From contig NZ_POUD01000043.1 in NCBI RefSeq assembly GCF_003236395.1, positions 1 through 44,523 on the forward strand: a stretch of 44,523 nt of DNA, in the 5' to 3' direction. This document shows positions 25,466 to 34,417 of the stretch, piece by piece. The translations under genes were made by a program, and so were the position numbers. The notes under the pieces are model-generated. The model saw only the letters and a program-made list of their open reading frames with translations. It had not been told where the DNA came from and made no database searches. Within the stretch, counting starts at the first letter, position 1. Every line of letters starts with the position of its first letter. The stretch is from Nonomuraea aridisoli. Its GTDB lineage: Bacteria > Actinomycetota > Actinomycetes > Streptosporangiales > Streptosporangiaceae.

Positions 25466-26418
25466 CAGGACCGTCCCAGGGCCTCGCGGGCAGCCTTGGC
25501 GATGCCGTCGGCGTTCAGACCGAAGTGGTCGAGCAGGAAGGACGTGCTGCCGGTCGGCGCGAACGTGGGCACGCCCACCATGCGCACGGGCACGGGCCGG
25601 TGCTCGGCGACGACCTTGGCCACGGCGGCGCCCAGGCCGCCTGAGAGGAGGCCCTCCTCGGCCGTGACGATCACGCCGGTCTCCTCGGCGGCGGCCACGA
25701 CCTCGGCCACGTCGAGCGGCTCGACGAACGTCATGTTGACCACGCGGGCCTCGACGCCCTGCTCGCGCAGCAACGCCGCGGCGTCCAGGGCGCGCGAGAC
25801 CATGGTGCCGACGGCGATCACGGTCAGGTCGCCGCCCTCGGCCAGCCTCGTCGCCCGGCCCGTTTCGAAGACGGCGCCGGCGGGGGTCACCGCGGGGACC
25901 TTGAAGCGGGGGATGCGCAGGTAGGCGGGGCGTCCCGACGCGGCGGCCCAGCGGACGGCGGCGCGGGTCTGGGCCGGGTCGGCGGGCACCACGACCGGCA
26001 GGCCGGGGACGGCCCGCATCCACGAGATGTCCTCGATGGAGTGGTGGGTCGGGCCCAGCTCGCCGTACGCCATGCCGGGGCTCTGCCCGCACAGCACCAC
26101 GTGCCGGTCGCTGTAGGCGACGTCGGCCTTGATCTGCTCCAGCGCCCGGCCGGTGAGGAACGGCGCGGCGGCCGACACGAACGGGATGAAACCGGCGTTG
26201 GCCAGACCGGCCGCGACGCCGACGAGATCCTGCTCGGCGATGCCGACGTTGACCAGGCGGTGCGGGAACTCCTCGCGGAACTTGACGAGGTTGCTGGACC
26301 CCACCGAGTCGTTGCACACGGCCACGATGCGCTCGTCGGCGCGGGCCAGCGTGATCAGCTCGTCGGCGAAGTCGATCCGGCAGTCGAAGGTGGGGGTCTG
26401 CTCGGCCACGGCGGTCAT
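25465..26418 (-). CDS. Transketolase C-terminal subunit
   Basis: A 317-residue protein with the pyrimidine-binding and C-terminal domains of a transketolase. The catalytic Glu lies in VNVGIAEQDLVGVAAGLANAG; VVLCGQSPGMAYGELGPTHHSIEDI and VVPADPAQTRAAVRWA are typical, and the transketolase_C domain starts LTVIAVGTMVSRALDAA. It must work with the N-terminal subunit encoded immediately upstream, whose stop overlaps this ATG by four bases. Split transketolases of this kind serve housekeeping or specialised reactions; in the D-apiose route an analogous pair (AptA/AptB) acts on apulose 4-phosphate and glyceraldehyde 3-phosphate. Its place between a sugar isomerase and a sugar kinase favours a specialised role. 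Confidence 0.93.
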   Translation of the reverse strand: MTAVAEQTPTFDCRIDFADELITLARADERIVAVCNDSVGSSNLVKFREEFPHRLVNVGIAEQDLVGVAAGLANAGFIPFVSAAAPFLTGRALEQIKADVAYSDRHVVLCGQSPGMAYGELGPTHHSIEDISWMRAVPGLPVVVPADPAQTRAAVRWAAASGRPAYLRIPRFKVPAVTPAGAVFETGRATRLAEGGDLTVIAVGTMVSRALDAAALLREQGVEARVVNMTFVEPLDVAEVVAAAEETGVIVTAEEGLLSGGLGAAVAKVVAEHRPVPVRMVGVPTFAPTGSTSFLLDHFGLNADGIAKAAREALGRS

Positions 26419-27323
26419 CGGCTCAGCTCTTCGAGTGCGAGGCGGACCTGCTCGTCCGTGGGCACCTTGTGGTGCCACTCGACGCGGTCTTCCATGAACG
26501 AGACTCCCTTGCCCTTGACGGTGTTGGCGACGACGGCCACGGGCCGGCCGGTCGTCGACGGCGCGTACGCCTCCTTGATCGCCTGGTGGTCGTGTCCGTC
26601 GATGACGCGCACCTCCCACCCGAACGCCGCCCACTTGTCGTCGAGCGGTTCGAGCTTCTTGGTGTCCTCGGTGCGGGCGCCCTGCTGCAGGCGGTTGCGG
26701 TCGACCACGGCGGTGAGGTTGTCCAGGCCGTAGTGCGCGGCCGTCATGGCGGCCTCCCAGTTGCTGCCCTCCTGCATCTCGCCGTCGCCGAGCACGACGA
26801 TGGTGCGCCAGGTCTCCCCGCGCAGCTTCGCGCCGAGCGCGCACCCGGTGGCGACCGGGAACCCGTGCCCGAGCGGACCGGTGTTGGTCTCCACGCCGGG
26901 CACCTTGACGCGGTTGGGGTGGCCGTTCAGCGGTGACAGGGGCGCCATGAACTCCGACAGCCGTTCGCGGGAGAAGAAGCCGCAGGAGGCGAGCGTCGAG
27001 TAGAGAGCGGCGGCGCAGTGGCCCTTGCTGAGGATGAACCTGTCGCGTCCGGGGTTGGCCGGGTCGAACGGATCCAGTTCGAGCGTCCCCCACATGGCGG
27101 TGACGAGCAGGTCGGTCACCGAAAGGTCGCCGCCGACGTGGCCCATCCGGGCCGCCTGGATGGTGGTCAGGACGTCACGGCGGATGCCGGTGGCGATCGT
27201 CGCGAGTTCGGGGGCCGCCTCGGCCGGAGTGGCCGCGCGCAGGCGTGCGCCACGCTCGACGTAGGCGCGGGCGGCGGCCTCGTCGAGTTCGAGCGGCCGA
27301 GGGGCGATGTCCAGGGCGGTCAT
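26415..27323 (-). CDS. Transketolase N-terminal subunit (thiamine diphosphate binding)
   Basis: A 302-residue protein equal to the pyrophosphate-binding half of transketolase. Motifs are GHVGGDLSVTDLLVTAMWG, RFILSKGHCAAALYS, TNTGPLGHGFPVATG and the ThDP/Mg motif GDGEMQEGSNWEA followed by LDNLTAVVDRN. ATG 27323 overlaps the isomerase stop by four bases. The complementary half is encoded downstream with the same coupling, which supports a heteromeric enzyme. See the C-terminal subunit for the proposed reaction; a general pentose-phosphate role cannot be excluded. Confidence 0.93.
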   Translation of the reverse strand: MTALDIAPRPLELDEAAARAYVERGARLRAATPAEAAPELATIATGIRRDVLTTIQAARMGHVGGDLSVTDLLVTAMWGTLELDPFDPANPGRDRFILSKGHCAAALYSTLASCGFFSRERLSEFMAPLSPLNGHPNRVKVPGVETNTGPLGHGFPVATGCALGAKLRGETWRTIVVLGDGEMQEGSNWEAAMTAAHYGLDNLTAVVDRNRLQQGARTEDTKKLEPLDDKWAAFGWEVRVIDGHDHQAIKEAYAPSTTGRPVAVVANTVKGKGVSFMEDRVEWHHKVPTDEQVRLALEELSR

Positions 27324-28351
27324 GCGGATTCGCTCTCGGCGAGCGCGCGGTAGAGGGCGCGCTTGGCGACCCGCTGGGCGGCCAGCGCGTCCTGGGCGGA
27401 CTGGGCGGCGGCCAGCTCGTCGCGGTCGAGGTAGTCGAGCGCGTGGTGGAAGGCGCGCATCGTGCGGATGCCGGCGCGGGCGGCCTCGACGGAGTCCTCC
27501 CTGAACGGGAACTGGTCGAGCTGCCAGACGCCCTGCCAGCCGGCGTCGCGCAGGGCGAAGAAGAACTCGAAGGTCTCCAGCAGGTGCACGGAACCGACGA
27601 CCATGTCGTCGTCCCAGCCGCGGAAGTTGTCGTTGACGTCGATCGCGAAGAGCTTGCCGCGGCTCATCGCCATCTTCGCGGCCTCGGCCGGGGTCTCGCC
27701 GCCGTACAGCGAGTGGCCGAAGTCGAGCAGGACGCCGACGTTGTCGACGCCCATGTCCTCGATCGCGAGGAGAGTGCGGGCCACGGAGGAGAACACCATG
27801 CGGTTGCGCGGTTCGCGCGGTTTGTACTCGATGGCGAACTTGAGGTCGGGGAATGCCTGGGCCAGCTCCCTGACCGCGTCGACGGACTTGTCCCAAAGAT
27901 CGGAGTAGTCGGCCTGGAAGGGGTAGTCGTAGCCGTCCTGGCCGGGCCACAGCTTGACGTAGTCGATGCCCAGCTCACGGCCCACCTCGGCGGCGGCGGC
28001 GACCAGCTCGATGGCGTCGCGGCGGAGCGCCGGGTCGGGGTTGGTGAAGCCGCCCTTCATGAACTTGCCGGTGTAGAACTCCGGCGTCACGGCGATCGCC
28101 CGCAGGTTCTGCTCGGCCAGCGCGTCCTTCACCTCGGCGGTGCTGATGCCGCCGGGCGGGAACGGCCAGTTGAGGTCCACGACGGACAGGTCCCCCACGG
28201 CCCCCGCCAGCTTGATCGCGTCAAGGACGGTCCGGGGCTCGCCGTACCCGTCGGTGGCGTACCGGTCGACGTAGGTGGCGAAGTGCCAGATGCCCGCACC
28301 GTAGATCGGCTCATCGTGGGAGTGAATGTTTATGCGATGACGATCAGACAT
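27320..28351 (-). CDS. TIM-barrel sugar isomerase/epimerase, candidate D-apiose isomerase
   Basis: A 343-residue xylose-isomerase-like TIM barrel (AP_endonuc_2 fold). Metal-site candidates are Glu in FAIEYKPREPRNRM, Asp and His in VLLDFGHSLYGGE, Asp in FAIDVNDNFRGWDDD and the terminal acidic QLDQFPF region. It is first in an operon with split transketolase, FGGY kinase and an RbsABC transporter. It is too short and divergent for classical xylose isomerase (about 390) and resembles rhamnose/erythrulose/apiose-type isomerases. Start ATG 28351 is supported by a TTGACA/TAACGT promoter six bases upstream, implying a leaderless mRNA. D-apiose to D-apulose is my preferred reaction from operon logic; another aldose is possible. 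Confidence 0.88.
   Translation of the reverse strand: MSDRHRINIHSHDEPIYGAGIWHFATYVDRYATDGYGEPRTVLDAIKLAGAVGDLSVVDLNWPFPPGGISTAEVKDALAEQNLRAIAVTPEFYTGKFMKGGFTNPDPALRRDAIELVAAAAEVGRELGIDYVKLWPGQDGYDYPFQADYSDLWDKSVDAVRELAQAFPDLKFAIEYKPREPRNRMVFSSVARTLLAIEDMGVDNVGVLLDFGHSLYGGETPAEAAKMAMSRGKLFAIDVNDNFRGWDDDMVVGSVHLLETFEFFFALRDAGWQGVWQLDQFPFREDSVEAARAGIRTMRAFHHALDYLDRDELAAAQSAQDALAAQRVAKRALYRALAESESA
28330..28342. promoter_or_regulatory. Operator-like motif at the 5' end of the isomerase operon
   Basis: TTATGCGATGACG matches 12 of 13 bases of the sequence within the inverted repeat at 35320-35332 (TTATGCGATGCCG) upstream of the other operon. It lies 9-21 bases inside the isomerase coding sequence, just after the predicted transcription start. 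A SorC-family operator is inferred. Confidence 0.4.
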
Positions 28352-28357
28352 GCATGC

Positions 28358-28387
28358 ACGTTAAGGGAGGATTAATTCGAGTGTCAA
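28358..28387 (-). promoter_or_regulatory. Promoter of the isomerase/transketolase/kinase/transporter operon
   Basis: On the minus strand TTGACA (28387-28382) is a perfect -35, followed by an 18-base spacer and TAACGT (28363-28358). Six bases then lead to the ATG at 28351, so the transcript would be leaderless; no Shine-Dalgarno sequence is near the start. Confidence 0.6.
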
Positions 28388-28486
28388 TGGCCACTCAGCC
28401 CGGTACGGGGCCTGGCCACGGCCGGGACCGCCTCCGTGGCCCTTGATGCCGCTCGACGCCTGGCGATCTGTCACATTTTGGAAACC

Positions 28487-28516
28487 TTGACGAGATCCTC
28501 CGGTAAAGCGGATACT
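28487..28516 (+). promoter_or_regulatory. Promoter of the DUF1593 gene
   Basis: TTGACG (28487-28492), an 18-base spacer and GATACT (28511-28516) form a sigma-70-type promoter about 50 bp before the predicted GTG start. Confidence 0.5.
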
Positions 28517-28538
28517 CCCCTTCAGTTCAGTCGCTAGC

Positions 28539-28550
28539 GAATAAATATGC
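28539..28550. promoter_or_regulatory. Operator-like motif in the DUF1593 leader
   Basis: GAATAAATATGC matches 10 of 12 bases of the palindrome GCATAATTATGC at 35314-35325. It lies between the predicted transcription start and the ribosome site of the DUF1593 gene. Confidence 0.35.
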
Positions 28551-28564
28551 ACAGAAGGGTTGCC

Positions 28565-30130
28565 GTGCCTCCAACCAAGCCCTCAGTCCCCTGGCGCCGG
28601 CGCACCGGCGTACTCGCCTGTGCGATCGCGGCCCTGGCCGGGATGCTCAGCGTGACCGGCGGCGCGCTTCCCGCCGCGGCCGACTCCCGGGGAGACGACC
28701 GGCCGCGAACGGTCGTCACCACGGACATGGAGCAGGACGACTACGCCTCGCTCATCCGCTACCTGCTCTACACCGACGAGCTCGACACCCAGGGCATCGT
28801 CTACACCAGCAGCAAATTCCACTGGTCGGGGGACGGCAAGGGCACGGAGTTCTTCCTGCCCGACCGCGAGTACTCCACGCCGCAGACGTCGTGGCGGTGG
28901 ACCGGCACGCGGACCATCCAGGACCAGGCCCTGAGCGCGTACGCCGAGGTCTATCCCAATCTGCGCAGGCACGACCCGCACTACCCCGCCCCGGACGAGC
29001 TGCTGTCCAAGGTCAAGATCGGCAACATCGAGTTCGAGGGCGAGATGGCCGAGGACACCGAGGGGTCGGACCTGATCCGCGACCTGCTGCTCGACCGTGA
29101 CGCCCGCCCCCTCTACCTCCAGGCGTGGGGCGGCACCAACACCATCGCCCGTGCCCTCAAGTCGATCGAGGAGCGGTTCGCCGGCACGGAGCAGTGGCCC
29201 CGCGTCAAGGACCAGGTGTCCAGGAAGGCGGTGATCCTCGCCAGTGGCCTCCAGGACGAGACCTACGCGAAATACATCGCCCCCGTCTGGCCGGACATCC
29301 GCGTGCAGAACATGGCGGCCGGTTACGCCACCTGGGGCTACAACTGTTCACGGGGGCAGGGCAACGTCCGAGGTCTCCCGGCCGACCGCGTCTACTTCAG
29401 CGGCGCGTGGATCAAGCAGAACATCCAGATCGGGCCGCTGGGCTCGCTCTACCGATCCTGGCTCGACGGTCAGTCGATGCCGGGCGACCCGCTCGACATC
29501 TTCGGCGACCCCGAGCGCGCCCCGTCCGGCTGGTGCAAGCCGCTGGAGCCGTACGACTTCCTCTCCGAGGGCGACAACGTCGCCTTCAACCCCCTGCTCG
29601 ACACCGGCATCCAGGACCCGGACAACCCGCTGCTCGGCAGCTGGGGCGGCCGGGCGACCCGGACCAGCACCACGCCCAACCTGTGGACCATGGTGGACAC
29701 GGAGAAGGACGGCGCCGGCGACGACGCCAGCGACTACACGACGCTGCGGTGGGCCGGGGCCGCGCAGAACGACTTCGCGGCCCGCATGCGCTGGACCCTG
29801 ACCCCCAGGTACGGGGACGGAGACCACGCCCCCACCGTGCAGATCCTCGGCGGCGACACGGTCCGGGCACGCCCCGGCTCCACGGTCGCCCTCACCGGCC
29901 GCGCCGGTGATCCCGACCGCACCCCCGTGCGGCTCAGCTGGTGGCAGTACCGGGAGGAAGGCACCTATCCCGGCACCGTGACCATCACCGACCGCGGCCA
30001 CGGCCGAGCCGCCGTCACCGTCCCGTCGGACGCCACACCGGGCCAGACCATCTCGGTCATCCTCCAGGGCACCGACCAGGGTACGTTCCCCCTTACGCGG
30101 TACGACCGGGTCATCATCCGGGTCGTCTGA
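28565..30130 (+). CDS. Secreted DUF1593 / Sde0182-like protein with nucleoside-hydrolase-like fold
   Basis: A 521-residue exported protein. The signal peptide (RRRTGVLACAIAALAGMLSV to PAAA) is followed by the DUF1593 domain: RTVVTTDMEQDDYASLIRYL keeps the Asp-x-x-x-x-Asp-Asp calcium motif of nucleoside hydrolases, and LYLQAWGGTNTIARALK is typical. The last 90 residues form a beta-rich C-terminal domain (APTVQILGGDTVRARPGSTV...) like that of Sde0182, a cellulose-binding protein of Saccharophagus. GTG 28565 is chosen because AGAAGGG lies before it; ATG 28547 is in frame but lacks a site. It is divergent from the isomerase operon. I infer action on a plant-derived glycoside outside the cell; the exact substrate is unknown. 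A perfect hairpin follows the stop. Confidence 0.87.
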   Translation: MPPTKPSVPWRRRTGVLACAIAALAGMLSVTGGALPAAADSRGDDRPRTVVTTDMEQDDYASLIRYLLYTDELDTQGIVYTSSKFHWSGDGKGTEFFLPDREYSTPQTSWRWTGTRTIQDQALSAYAEVYPNLRRHDPHYPAPDELLSKVKIGNIEFEGEMAEDTEGSDLIRDLLLDRDARPLYLQAWGGTNTIARALKSIEERFAGTEQWPRVKDQVSRKAVILASGLQDETYAKYIAPVWPDIRVQNMAAGYATWGYNCSRGQGNVRGLPADRVYFSGAWIKQNIQIGPLGSLYRSWLDGQSMPGDPLDIFGDPERAPSGWCKPLEPYDFLSEGDNVAFNPLLDTGIQDPDNPLLGSWGGRATRTSTTPNLWTMVDTEKDGAGDDASDYTTLRWAGAAQNDFAARMRWTLTPRYGDGDHAPTVQILGGDTVRARPGSTVALTGRAGDPDRTPVRLSWWQYREEGTYPGTVTITDRGHGRAAVTVPSDATPGQTISVILQGTDQGTFPLTRYDRVIIRVV

Positions 30131-30138
30131 CACCACAC

Positions 30139-30178
30139 GACACCACCCGGCGGGCGTGACGGTTCGCCGGGTGGTGTC
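30139..30178 (+). terminator. Terminator after the DUF1593 gene
   Basis: GACACCACCCGGCG (30139-30152) pairs perfectly with CGCCGGGTGGTGTC (30165-30178), a 14-bp stem with a 12-base loop, starting nine bases after the stop codon. Confidence 0.8.
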
Positions 30179-30202
30179 ACGCTTCAGCAGAGGATCAACG
30201 TC

Positions 30203-31249
30203 ATGGAATACCGTCAACTAGGCCGGTCAGGCCTGCGGATATCGGTGCTCACGATGGGCACCATGAGCTTCGGCGGCACGGGCAAGTTCGCCTACGTCGG
30301 CACCACCGGTGTGGAGGAGGCGCGCCGCCAGATCGACCTGTGCATGGACGCCGGGGTGAACCTCATCGACACGGCCGATGTCTACTCCGCCGGCCTGTCC
30401 GAGGAGATCGTCGGCAAGGCGATCGAGGGGCGCCGCGACGAGGTGCTGCTCGCCACCAAGGTGCGCATGTCGATGGGCGACGGCCCCAACGACGCCGGGC
30501 TGTCCCGGCACCACGTCATCACCGGCGCCGAGGCGAGCCTGCGCCGTCTCGGCACCGACCACATCGACCTCTACCAGGTGCACGAGTGGGACGGCAGCAC
30601 CCCGCTGGAGGAGACCCTGGCCGCCCTGGACCACCTGGTGACCTCCGGCAAGGTCCGTTACGTGGGCGTCTCCAACTACGCCGGCTGGCAGCTCATGAAG
30701 GCGCTGGGCATCGCCGACAGGCTCGGCCTGCCGCGCTTCGTCAGCCAGCAGATCTACTACTCCCTGCAGGCCCGCGACGCCGAGTACGAGCTGATCCCGG
30801 CCGCCGTCGACCAGGGCCTCGGCGTGCTGGTGTGGAGCCCGCTGGCCGGGGGCCTGCTGTCCGGCCGCTACCGCCGGGGCGTGCGACCGGCCGAAGGCCG
30901 CCAGCTCACCGACTGGAACGAACCGCCGGTCCGCGACGAGGAGCAGCTCTACGACACGGTGGAGGTGCTGCTCGACATCGCGGCGGGACACGGCGTCTCG
31001 GCGGCGCAGGTGGCGCTGGCGTACCTGCTGGGCAGACCGGCGGTCACCTCGCTGGTGATCGGCGCCCGCACCACGGAGCAGTTGGCCGACAACCTGGCCG
31101 CGGCCGACCTGAAGCTGTCGGACGAGGAGCGCGCCCGGCTGGACGAGGTCAGCCGCCAGCCGCTGCTCTACCCCTACTGGCACCAGGCGGCGACCGCGTC
31201 CGACCGCCTCTCACCGGCCGACCTCACGCTGCTCCAGCCGCACCTGTAG
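30203..31249 (+). CDS. Aldo/keto reductase
   Basis: A 348-residue NADPH-dependent oxidoreductase with an (alpha/beta)8 barrel. The catalytic tetrad is visible as Asp56 (LIDTADVY), Tyr61, Lys86 (LLATKV) and His127 (YQVHEWD). RYVGVSNYAGWQLMKA, VSQQIYYSLQARD and LVIGARTTEQLADNLAA are cofactor and family segments of the AKR groups that include YajO- and Tas-like enzymes. ATG 30203 has AGAGGA upstream. It follows the terminator of the secreted DUF1593 gene and ends 12 bp from the convergent MalG-type gene. A role in reducing or oxidising a sugar of this island is possible, but the family is too broad to assign a substrate. Confidence 0.92.
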   Translation: MEYRQLGRSGLRISVLTMGTMSFGGTGKFAYVGTTGVEEARRQIDLCMDAGVNLIDTADVYSAGLSEEIVGKAIEGRRDEVLLATKVRMSMGDGPNDAGLSRHHVITGAEASLRRLGTDHIDLYQVHEWDGSTPLEETLAALDHLVTSGKVRYVGVSNYAGWQLMKALGIADRLGLPRFVSQQIYYSLQARDAEYELIPAAVDQGLGVLVWSPLAGGLLSGRYRRGVRPAEGRQLTDWNEPPVRDEEQLYDTVEVLLDIAAGHGVSAAQVALAYLLGRPAVTSLVIGARTTEQLADNLAAADLKLSDEERARLDEVSRQPLLYPYWHQAATASDRLSPADLTLLQPHL

Positions 31250-31261
31250 CGGGGGCACTCC

Positions 31262-32167
31262 TCATCCCTTGGTGGCGCCGGCGGTCAGGCCGGCGACGAT
31301 CCACCGCTGGAGCAGGGTGTACGCGAGGAGGATCGGCACGACCGCGATGAGGATCCCCGCGGCCAGGCCGGTGGTGTTGTTGGAGAACTGGCCCTGGAAG
31401 TTGAGCAGCCCGACGGGAAGGGTCTTGTTCGCGTCGGAGTTCAGCAGGATCAAGGCGAACAGGAACTCGTTCCACGTGGCCACGGCGTCCAGGATCAGCA
31501 CCGTGACGAGGGCGGGCGCGGACAGCGGCAGCACGACGGTCCAGAAGATCCGCCAGTCGCCCGCCCCGTCCACGCGCGCCGCCTCGATGATCTCGTTCGG
31601 GATCTGCCGGAAGAACGACTGCAGGACGAGGACCTCGAACGGGATGCCGAAGGCGAGGTAGGGGCCGATCAGGCCGATGACGCTGTCGGTCGCGCCGGCG
31701 GTGCGCATCATGATGAACACCGGGACGATCGCGATGTAGATCGGGATCGTCAGCCCGAGGAAGACCGAGAACATCACGGTCCGGCGGAATTTCATCCGGA
31801 GCTTCGCCAGGGCGAATCCGAGCATGGCCGAGATCAGCACGCCGAGCGGCACCTTGAGGATCAGCAGCAGGGCGCTGTTGCCGTACGTGGTGGCGAAGTT
31901 CCCGATGTCCCAGGCGTCGGAGAAGTTCTCCCAGGTGAACGCCGACGGCCAGGAGAGCGGGCCGTTGCCGATGAAGTCCGGCAGCGGCCGGATCGCGGTC
32001 ACGACGAGCAACGCCAGCGGCGAGATCCAGAAGACGGCCACCAGGCCCGTCACGACCGTCAGGACGAGGCCGCCTCTGACGGTGTCCTTGGCGGTGTCCT
32101 TAGAGGGGCGCGCCGTCTTCGACGGGGCGGCGGCCGGGGTCGTGGTGATGGGGGTGACCGAGGTCAT
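31262..32167 (-). CDS. Carbohydrate ABC transporter permease, MalG type
   Basis: A 301-residue permease of the CUT1 class with six helices. The EAA loop, EAARVDGAGDWRIFWTVVLP, binds the ATPase. The N-terminal tail is Thr/Pro/Ala/Lys-rich. The C-terminal residues (YTLLQRWIVAGLTAGATKG) are the MalG ending. ATG 32167 overlaps the MalF-type gene stop by four bases. No ATPase gene is in this operon; actinomycete CUT1 systems usually share the multitasking ATPase MsiK. The imported substrate is probably the one later handled by the cytoplasmic hydrolase encoded at the start of the operon. Confidence 0.94.
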   Translation of the reverse strand: MTSVTPITTTPAAAPSKTARPSKDTAKDTVRGGLVLTVVTGLVAVFWISPLALLVVTAIRPLPDFIGNGPLSWPSAFTWENFSDAWDIGNFATTYGNSALLLILKVPLGVLISAMLGFALAKLRMKFRRTVMFSVFLGLTIPIYIAIVPVFIMMRTAGATDSVIGLIGPYLAFGIPFEVLVLQSFFRQIPNEIIEAARVDGAGDWRIFWTVVLPLSAPALVTVLILDAVATWNEFLFALILLNSDANKTLPVGLLNFQGQFSNNTTGLAAGILIAVVPILLAYTLLQRWIVAGLTAGATKG

Positions 32168-33057
32168 GTCGCACGCTCCCGGGTCTGCGACCGCACGTAG
32201 GGGATGCCCACCGCGATCGCGATGAGGGTGATCACGACGGCGATGGCCGTGCCGTAACCGGCCTGGTAGTACTGGAAGACGTTCGCGTACATCCAGGTCC
32301 CCATCACCTGGGTGGCCGTGCCGGGGCCGCCGTACGTCATGGCGTAGATCATGTCGAAGACCTTGAAGGAGTCGATCAGGGACAGCGCCAGCACGATGTA
32401 GTGCGCTGAACGCAGGCTCGGCATGGTGACGTGCCAGAACTGCCGCCACCGGCTCGCCCCGTCCACCCGCGCCGCCTCGTACAGCTCCGCGGGGATGCTC
32501 TGCAGGGCGGCGATGTAGAGCAACATCGGGAACCCCGTCCGCAGCCACACCGCCGGCACCATCACGGCCCACAGCGCGGTGGAGTCCTGCCCGAGCCACG
32601 GCTGGGCCAGGTCACCGAGGCCGATCAGGCTCAGGAAGGAGTTGATGGCGCCGTACTGGGGGTTGTAGAGCCACCCCCAGATCGAGGCGATCGAGACCAG
32701 CGGGAGCACGCCCGGCGCGTAGAAGACCAGCCGGAGCACGGGCTTGGCGCGGACCTTCCCGTTCAGCAGCAACGCCAGCGCCAGGCCGAGGGTCACCGGG
32801 AAGACGATCGTCACCAACGACCAGATCAGGTTGTTCTTCCCCGCGGTCAGCACCACCGGGTCCTCGAGCATGCGCGCGTAGTTGTCCAGCCCGACGACGT
32901 TGTACGCCGGGCTGAGTCCGTCCCAGTCGGTGAAGCTGAACCACAGGGATGACACGGCCGGATAGACGAGGAAGACGACATAGACCGTCAACGCGGGCAG
33001 GGCGAACAACCATGGCCGCCATCGCCCGCCCCGACGCCGAGGTGAGAGGGATGTCAT
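32164..33057 (-). CDS. Carbohydrate ABC transporter permease, MalF type
   Basis: A 297-residue CUT1 permease with six helices. The first is preceded by an Arg-rich tail (SLSPRRRGGRWRPWLFALPA) and the EAA loop is YEAARVDGASRWRQFWHVTMP. Start ATG 33057 lies 13 bases after the binding-protein stop. It forms the heterodimeric channel with the MalG-type protein. Segments such as WSLVTIVFPVTLGLALALLL and APGVLPLVSIASIWGWLYNP are characteristic. Confidence 0.94.
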   Translation of the reverse strand: MTSLSPRRRGGRWRPWLFALPALTVYVVFLVYPAVSSLWFSFTDWDGLSPAYNVVGLDNYARMLEDPVVLTAGKNNLIWSLVTIVFPVTLGLALALLLNGKVRAKPVLRLVFYAPGVLPLVSIASIWGWLYNPQYGAINSFLSLIGLGDLAQPWLGQDSTALWAVMVPAVWLRTGFPMLLYIAALQSIPAELYEAARVDGASRWRQFWHVTMPSLRSAHYIVLALSLIDSFKVFDMIYAMTYGGPGTATQVMGTWMYANVFQYYQAGYGTAIAVVITLIAIAVGIPYVRSQTRERAT

Positions 33058-33070
33058 GAGCCCGCCCGTG

Positions 33071-34366
33071 TCAGTTGCCGGCCCAGGCGGCGACGATCTC
33101 CTGCATCTTCTCGGCCGCCGCGGCCGGCGTCATCGAGCCCTGGAGAAGATCGCTCTGGATGCTGAAGTACTGGTCCGCCTCCTTCTTGGGGAAGGCCTGG
33201 TCCTGGATCGTGTAGAACGGGCTGTCGCCGTATTTCTCCGCCCATTCCGCCGCCAGCGGCGTCGTCGCGGGGTCGGGCTCGGCGCCCTTGACCGTGGACG
33301 AGCCGATCTGCATGGCCTTCTGGCTCTCCGGTGTCAGCAGGAAGTCGAGCAGGGCCGCGGCCTTGTCCTTGTTGCCCGAATTGGCGTTGATCATGTAGCC
33401 CTCGACGAACCCGGAGTGCCGGGCCGGGGACTGGTCGGTCGGCAGTTGGAAGACCCCGAAGTCCTTGGGGTCCTTGTCGGCCGCCAGGATGGCCGCCGTC
33501 TCCGTCCACTGCCCCTCGATGTCGTAGGCGACCTTGCCCTGCACGTACCAGGTGCCGACGTCGGCGGGGTCGAGGCCGAGCGCGCCCTCGGGCAGCCACT
33601 TCTTGTCCTGCCACTTCTTGAACAGGGTGAACGCCTCGACGACCTCCGGCCGGTCCCAGCTGTCCTGGCCGAGCAGCAGCCGGTCGTGGAGCTCGGGGCC
33701 CGCGGTGTGCTCCAGCAGGTACTCGAACAGGCGCATGATGTGCCAGCCGTACTTGCCGCCCAGCCCGCACGGCGTGATGCCGGCGGCCACGAGCTTGTCG
33801 TTCATCTCCTCGAGCTCGGCGTACGTCGTGGGCACGTCGGTGACGCCGGCCTTGGCCAGCAGTTCCTTGTTGTACCAGGCGCCCAGCGCGCGTGCGGTGA
33901 ACGGGACACCGGCCTTGACGCCGTCGAAGGTCATGCCCTGCACGGCCGCGGTGTTGATGGAGGAGTCCCAGCCGTACTTCTGGTAGTACGGCGCGAGATC
34001 CGCCGCCTGCTTCGCCTTCGCGAACGGCGCACCGATCTGCCCGCCCCAAATGCGCCAGACGTCGGGGCCGCTGCCGCCCAGCAGTTCCGTCCGGAGCTTG
34101 TCGGGATACTGGGCGGCGCCCGATCCGGGGAGGCTGTCGATCGTGGTGGTCGTGCCGTTCTGCTCGTCGAACTTCTTCACCTGGGCCTTCAGCGACCCGA
34201 TGGTCGTGTCGTCCTCGTAGGTGAACAGGCGCAGCTTGTTCGACGCGGGCGCGGTCGCGCCCCCACCGCTGATGGACGCCCCGGTGCAGGCGCTGATCCC
34301 CAGCCCGGTGACCGCGACGGAGGAAAGGGCGAGGAATCCCCGACGGGTGTACGACCTGCCAGTCAT
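33071..34366 (-). CDS. Extracellular solute-binding lipoprotein, family 1, Tat-type signal
   Basis: A 431-residue sugar- or glycoside-binding protein. The signal has a twin-arginine motif (YTRRGFLAL, Arg8-Arg9) and a lipobox ISAC (Cys27), pointing to Tat export followed by lipidation. The mature domain begins KLRLFTYEDDTTIGSLKAQV; GSGPDVWRIWGGQIG, GVTDVPTTYAELEEMNDKLV, LLEHTAGPELHDRLLLGQDSW and KAAALLDFLLTPESQKAMQI are SBP_bac_1 hallmarks. ATG 34366 has AAGGAG seven bases upstream. It lies between the nucleoside-hydrolase-like gene and the MalFG genes. The many Trp and acidic residues suit carbohydrate binding; the ligand is unknown. Confidence 0.93.
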   Translation of the reverse strand: MTGRSYTRRGFLALSSVAVTGLGISACTGASISGGGATAPASNKLRLFTYEDDTTIGSLKAQVKKFDEQNGTTTTIDSLPGSGAAQYPDKLRTELLGGSGPDVWRIWGGQIGAPFAKAKQAADLAPYYQKYGWDSSINTAAVQGMTFDGVKAGVPFTARALGAWYNKELLAKAGVTDVPTTYAELEEMNDKLVAAGITPCGLGGKYGWHIMRLFEYLLEHTAGPELHDRLLLGQDSWDRPEVVEAFTLFKKWQDKKWLPEGALGLDPADVGTWYVQGKVAYDIEGQWTETAAILAADKDPKDFGVFQLPTDQSPARHSGFVEGYMINANSGNKDKAAALLDFLLTPESQKAMQIGSSTVKGAEPDPATTPLAAEWAEKYGDSPFYTIQDQAFPKKEADQYFSIQSDLLQGSMTPAAAAEKMQEIVAAWAGN

Positions 34367-34417
34367 GTCGATCTCCTTTGTCAGCAGGACAGCTGATTCC
34401 CCCGAGGAACGTGTGCG

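Noticed and set aside
31278..31312. GCCGGC-rich inverted repeat near the end of the MalG-type gene as a terminator
   Set aside because: It is inside the coding sequence and reflects codon use.
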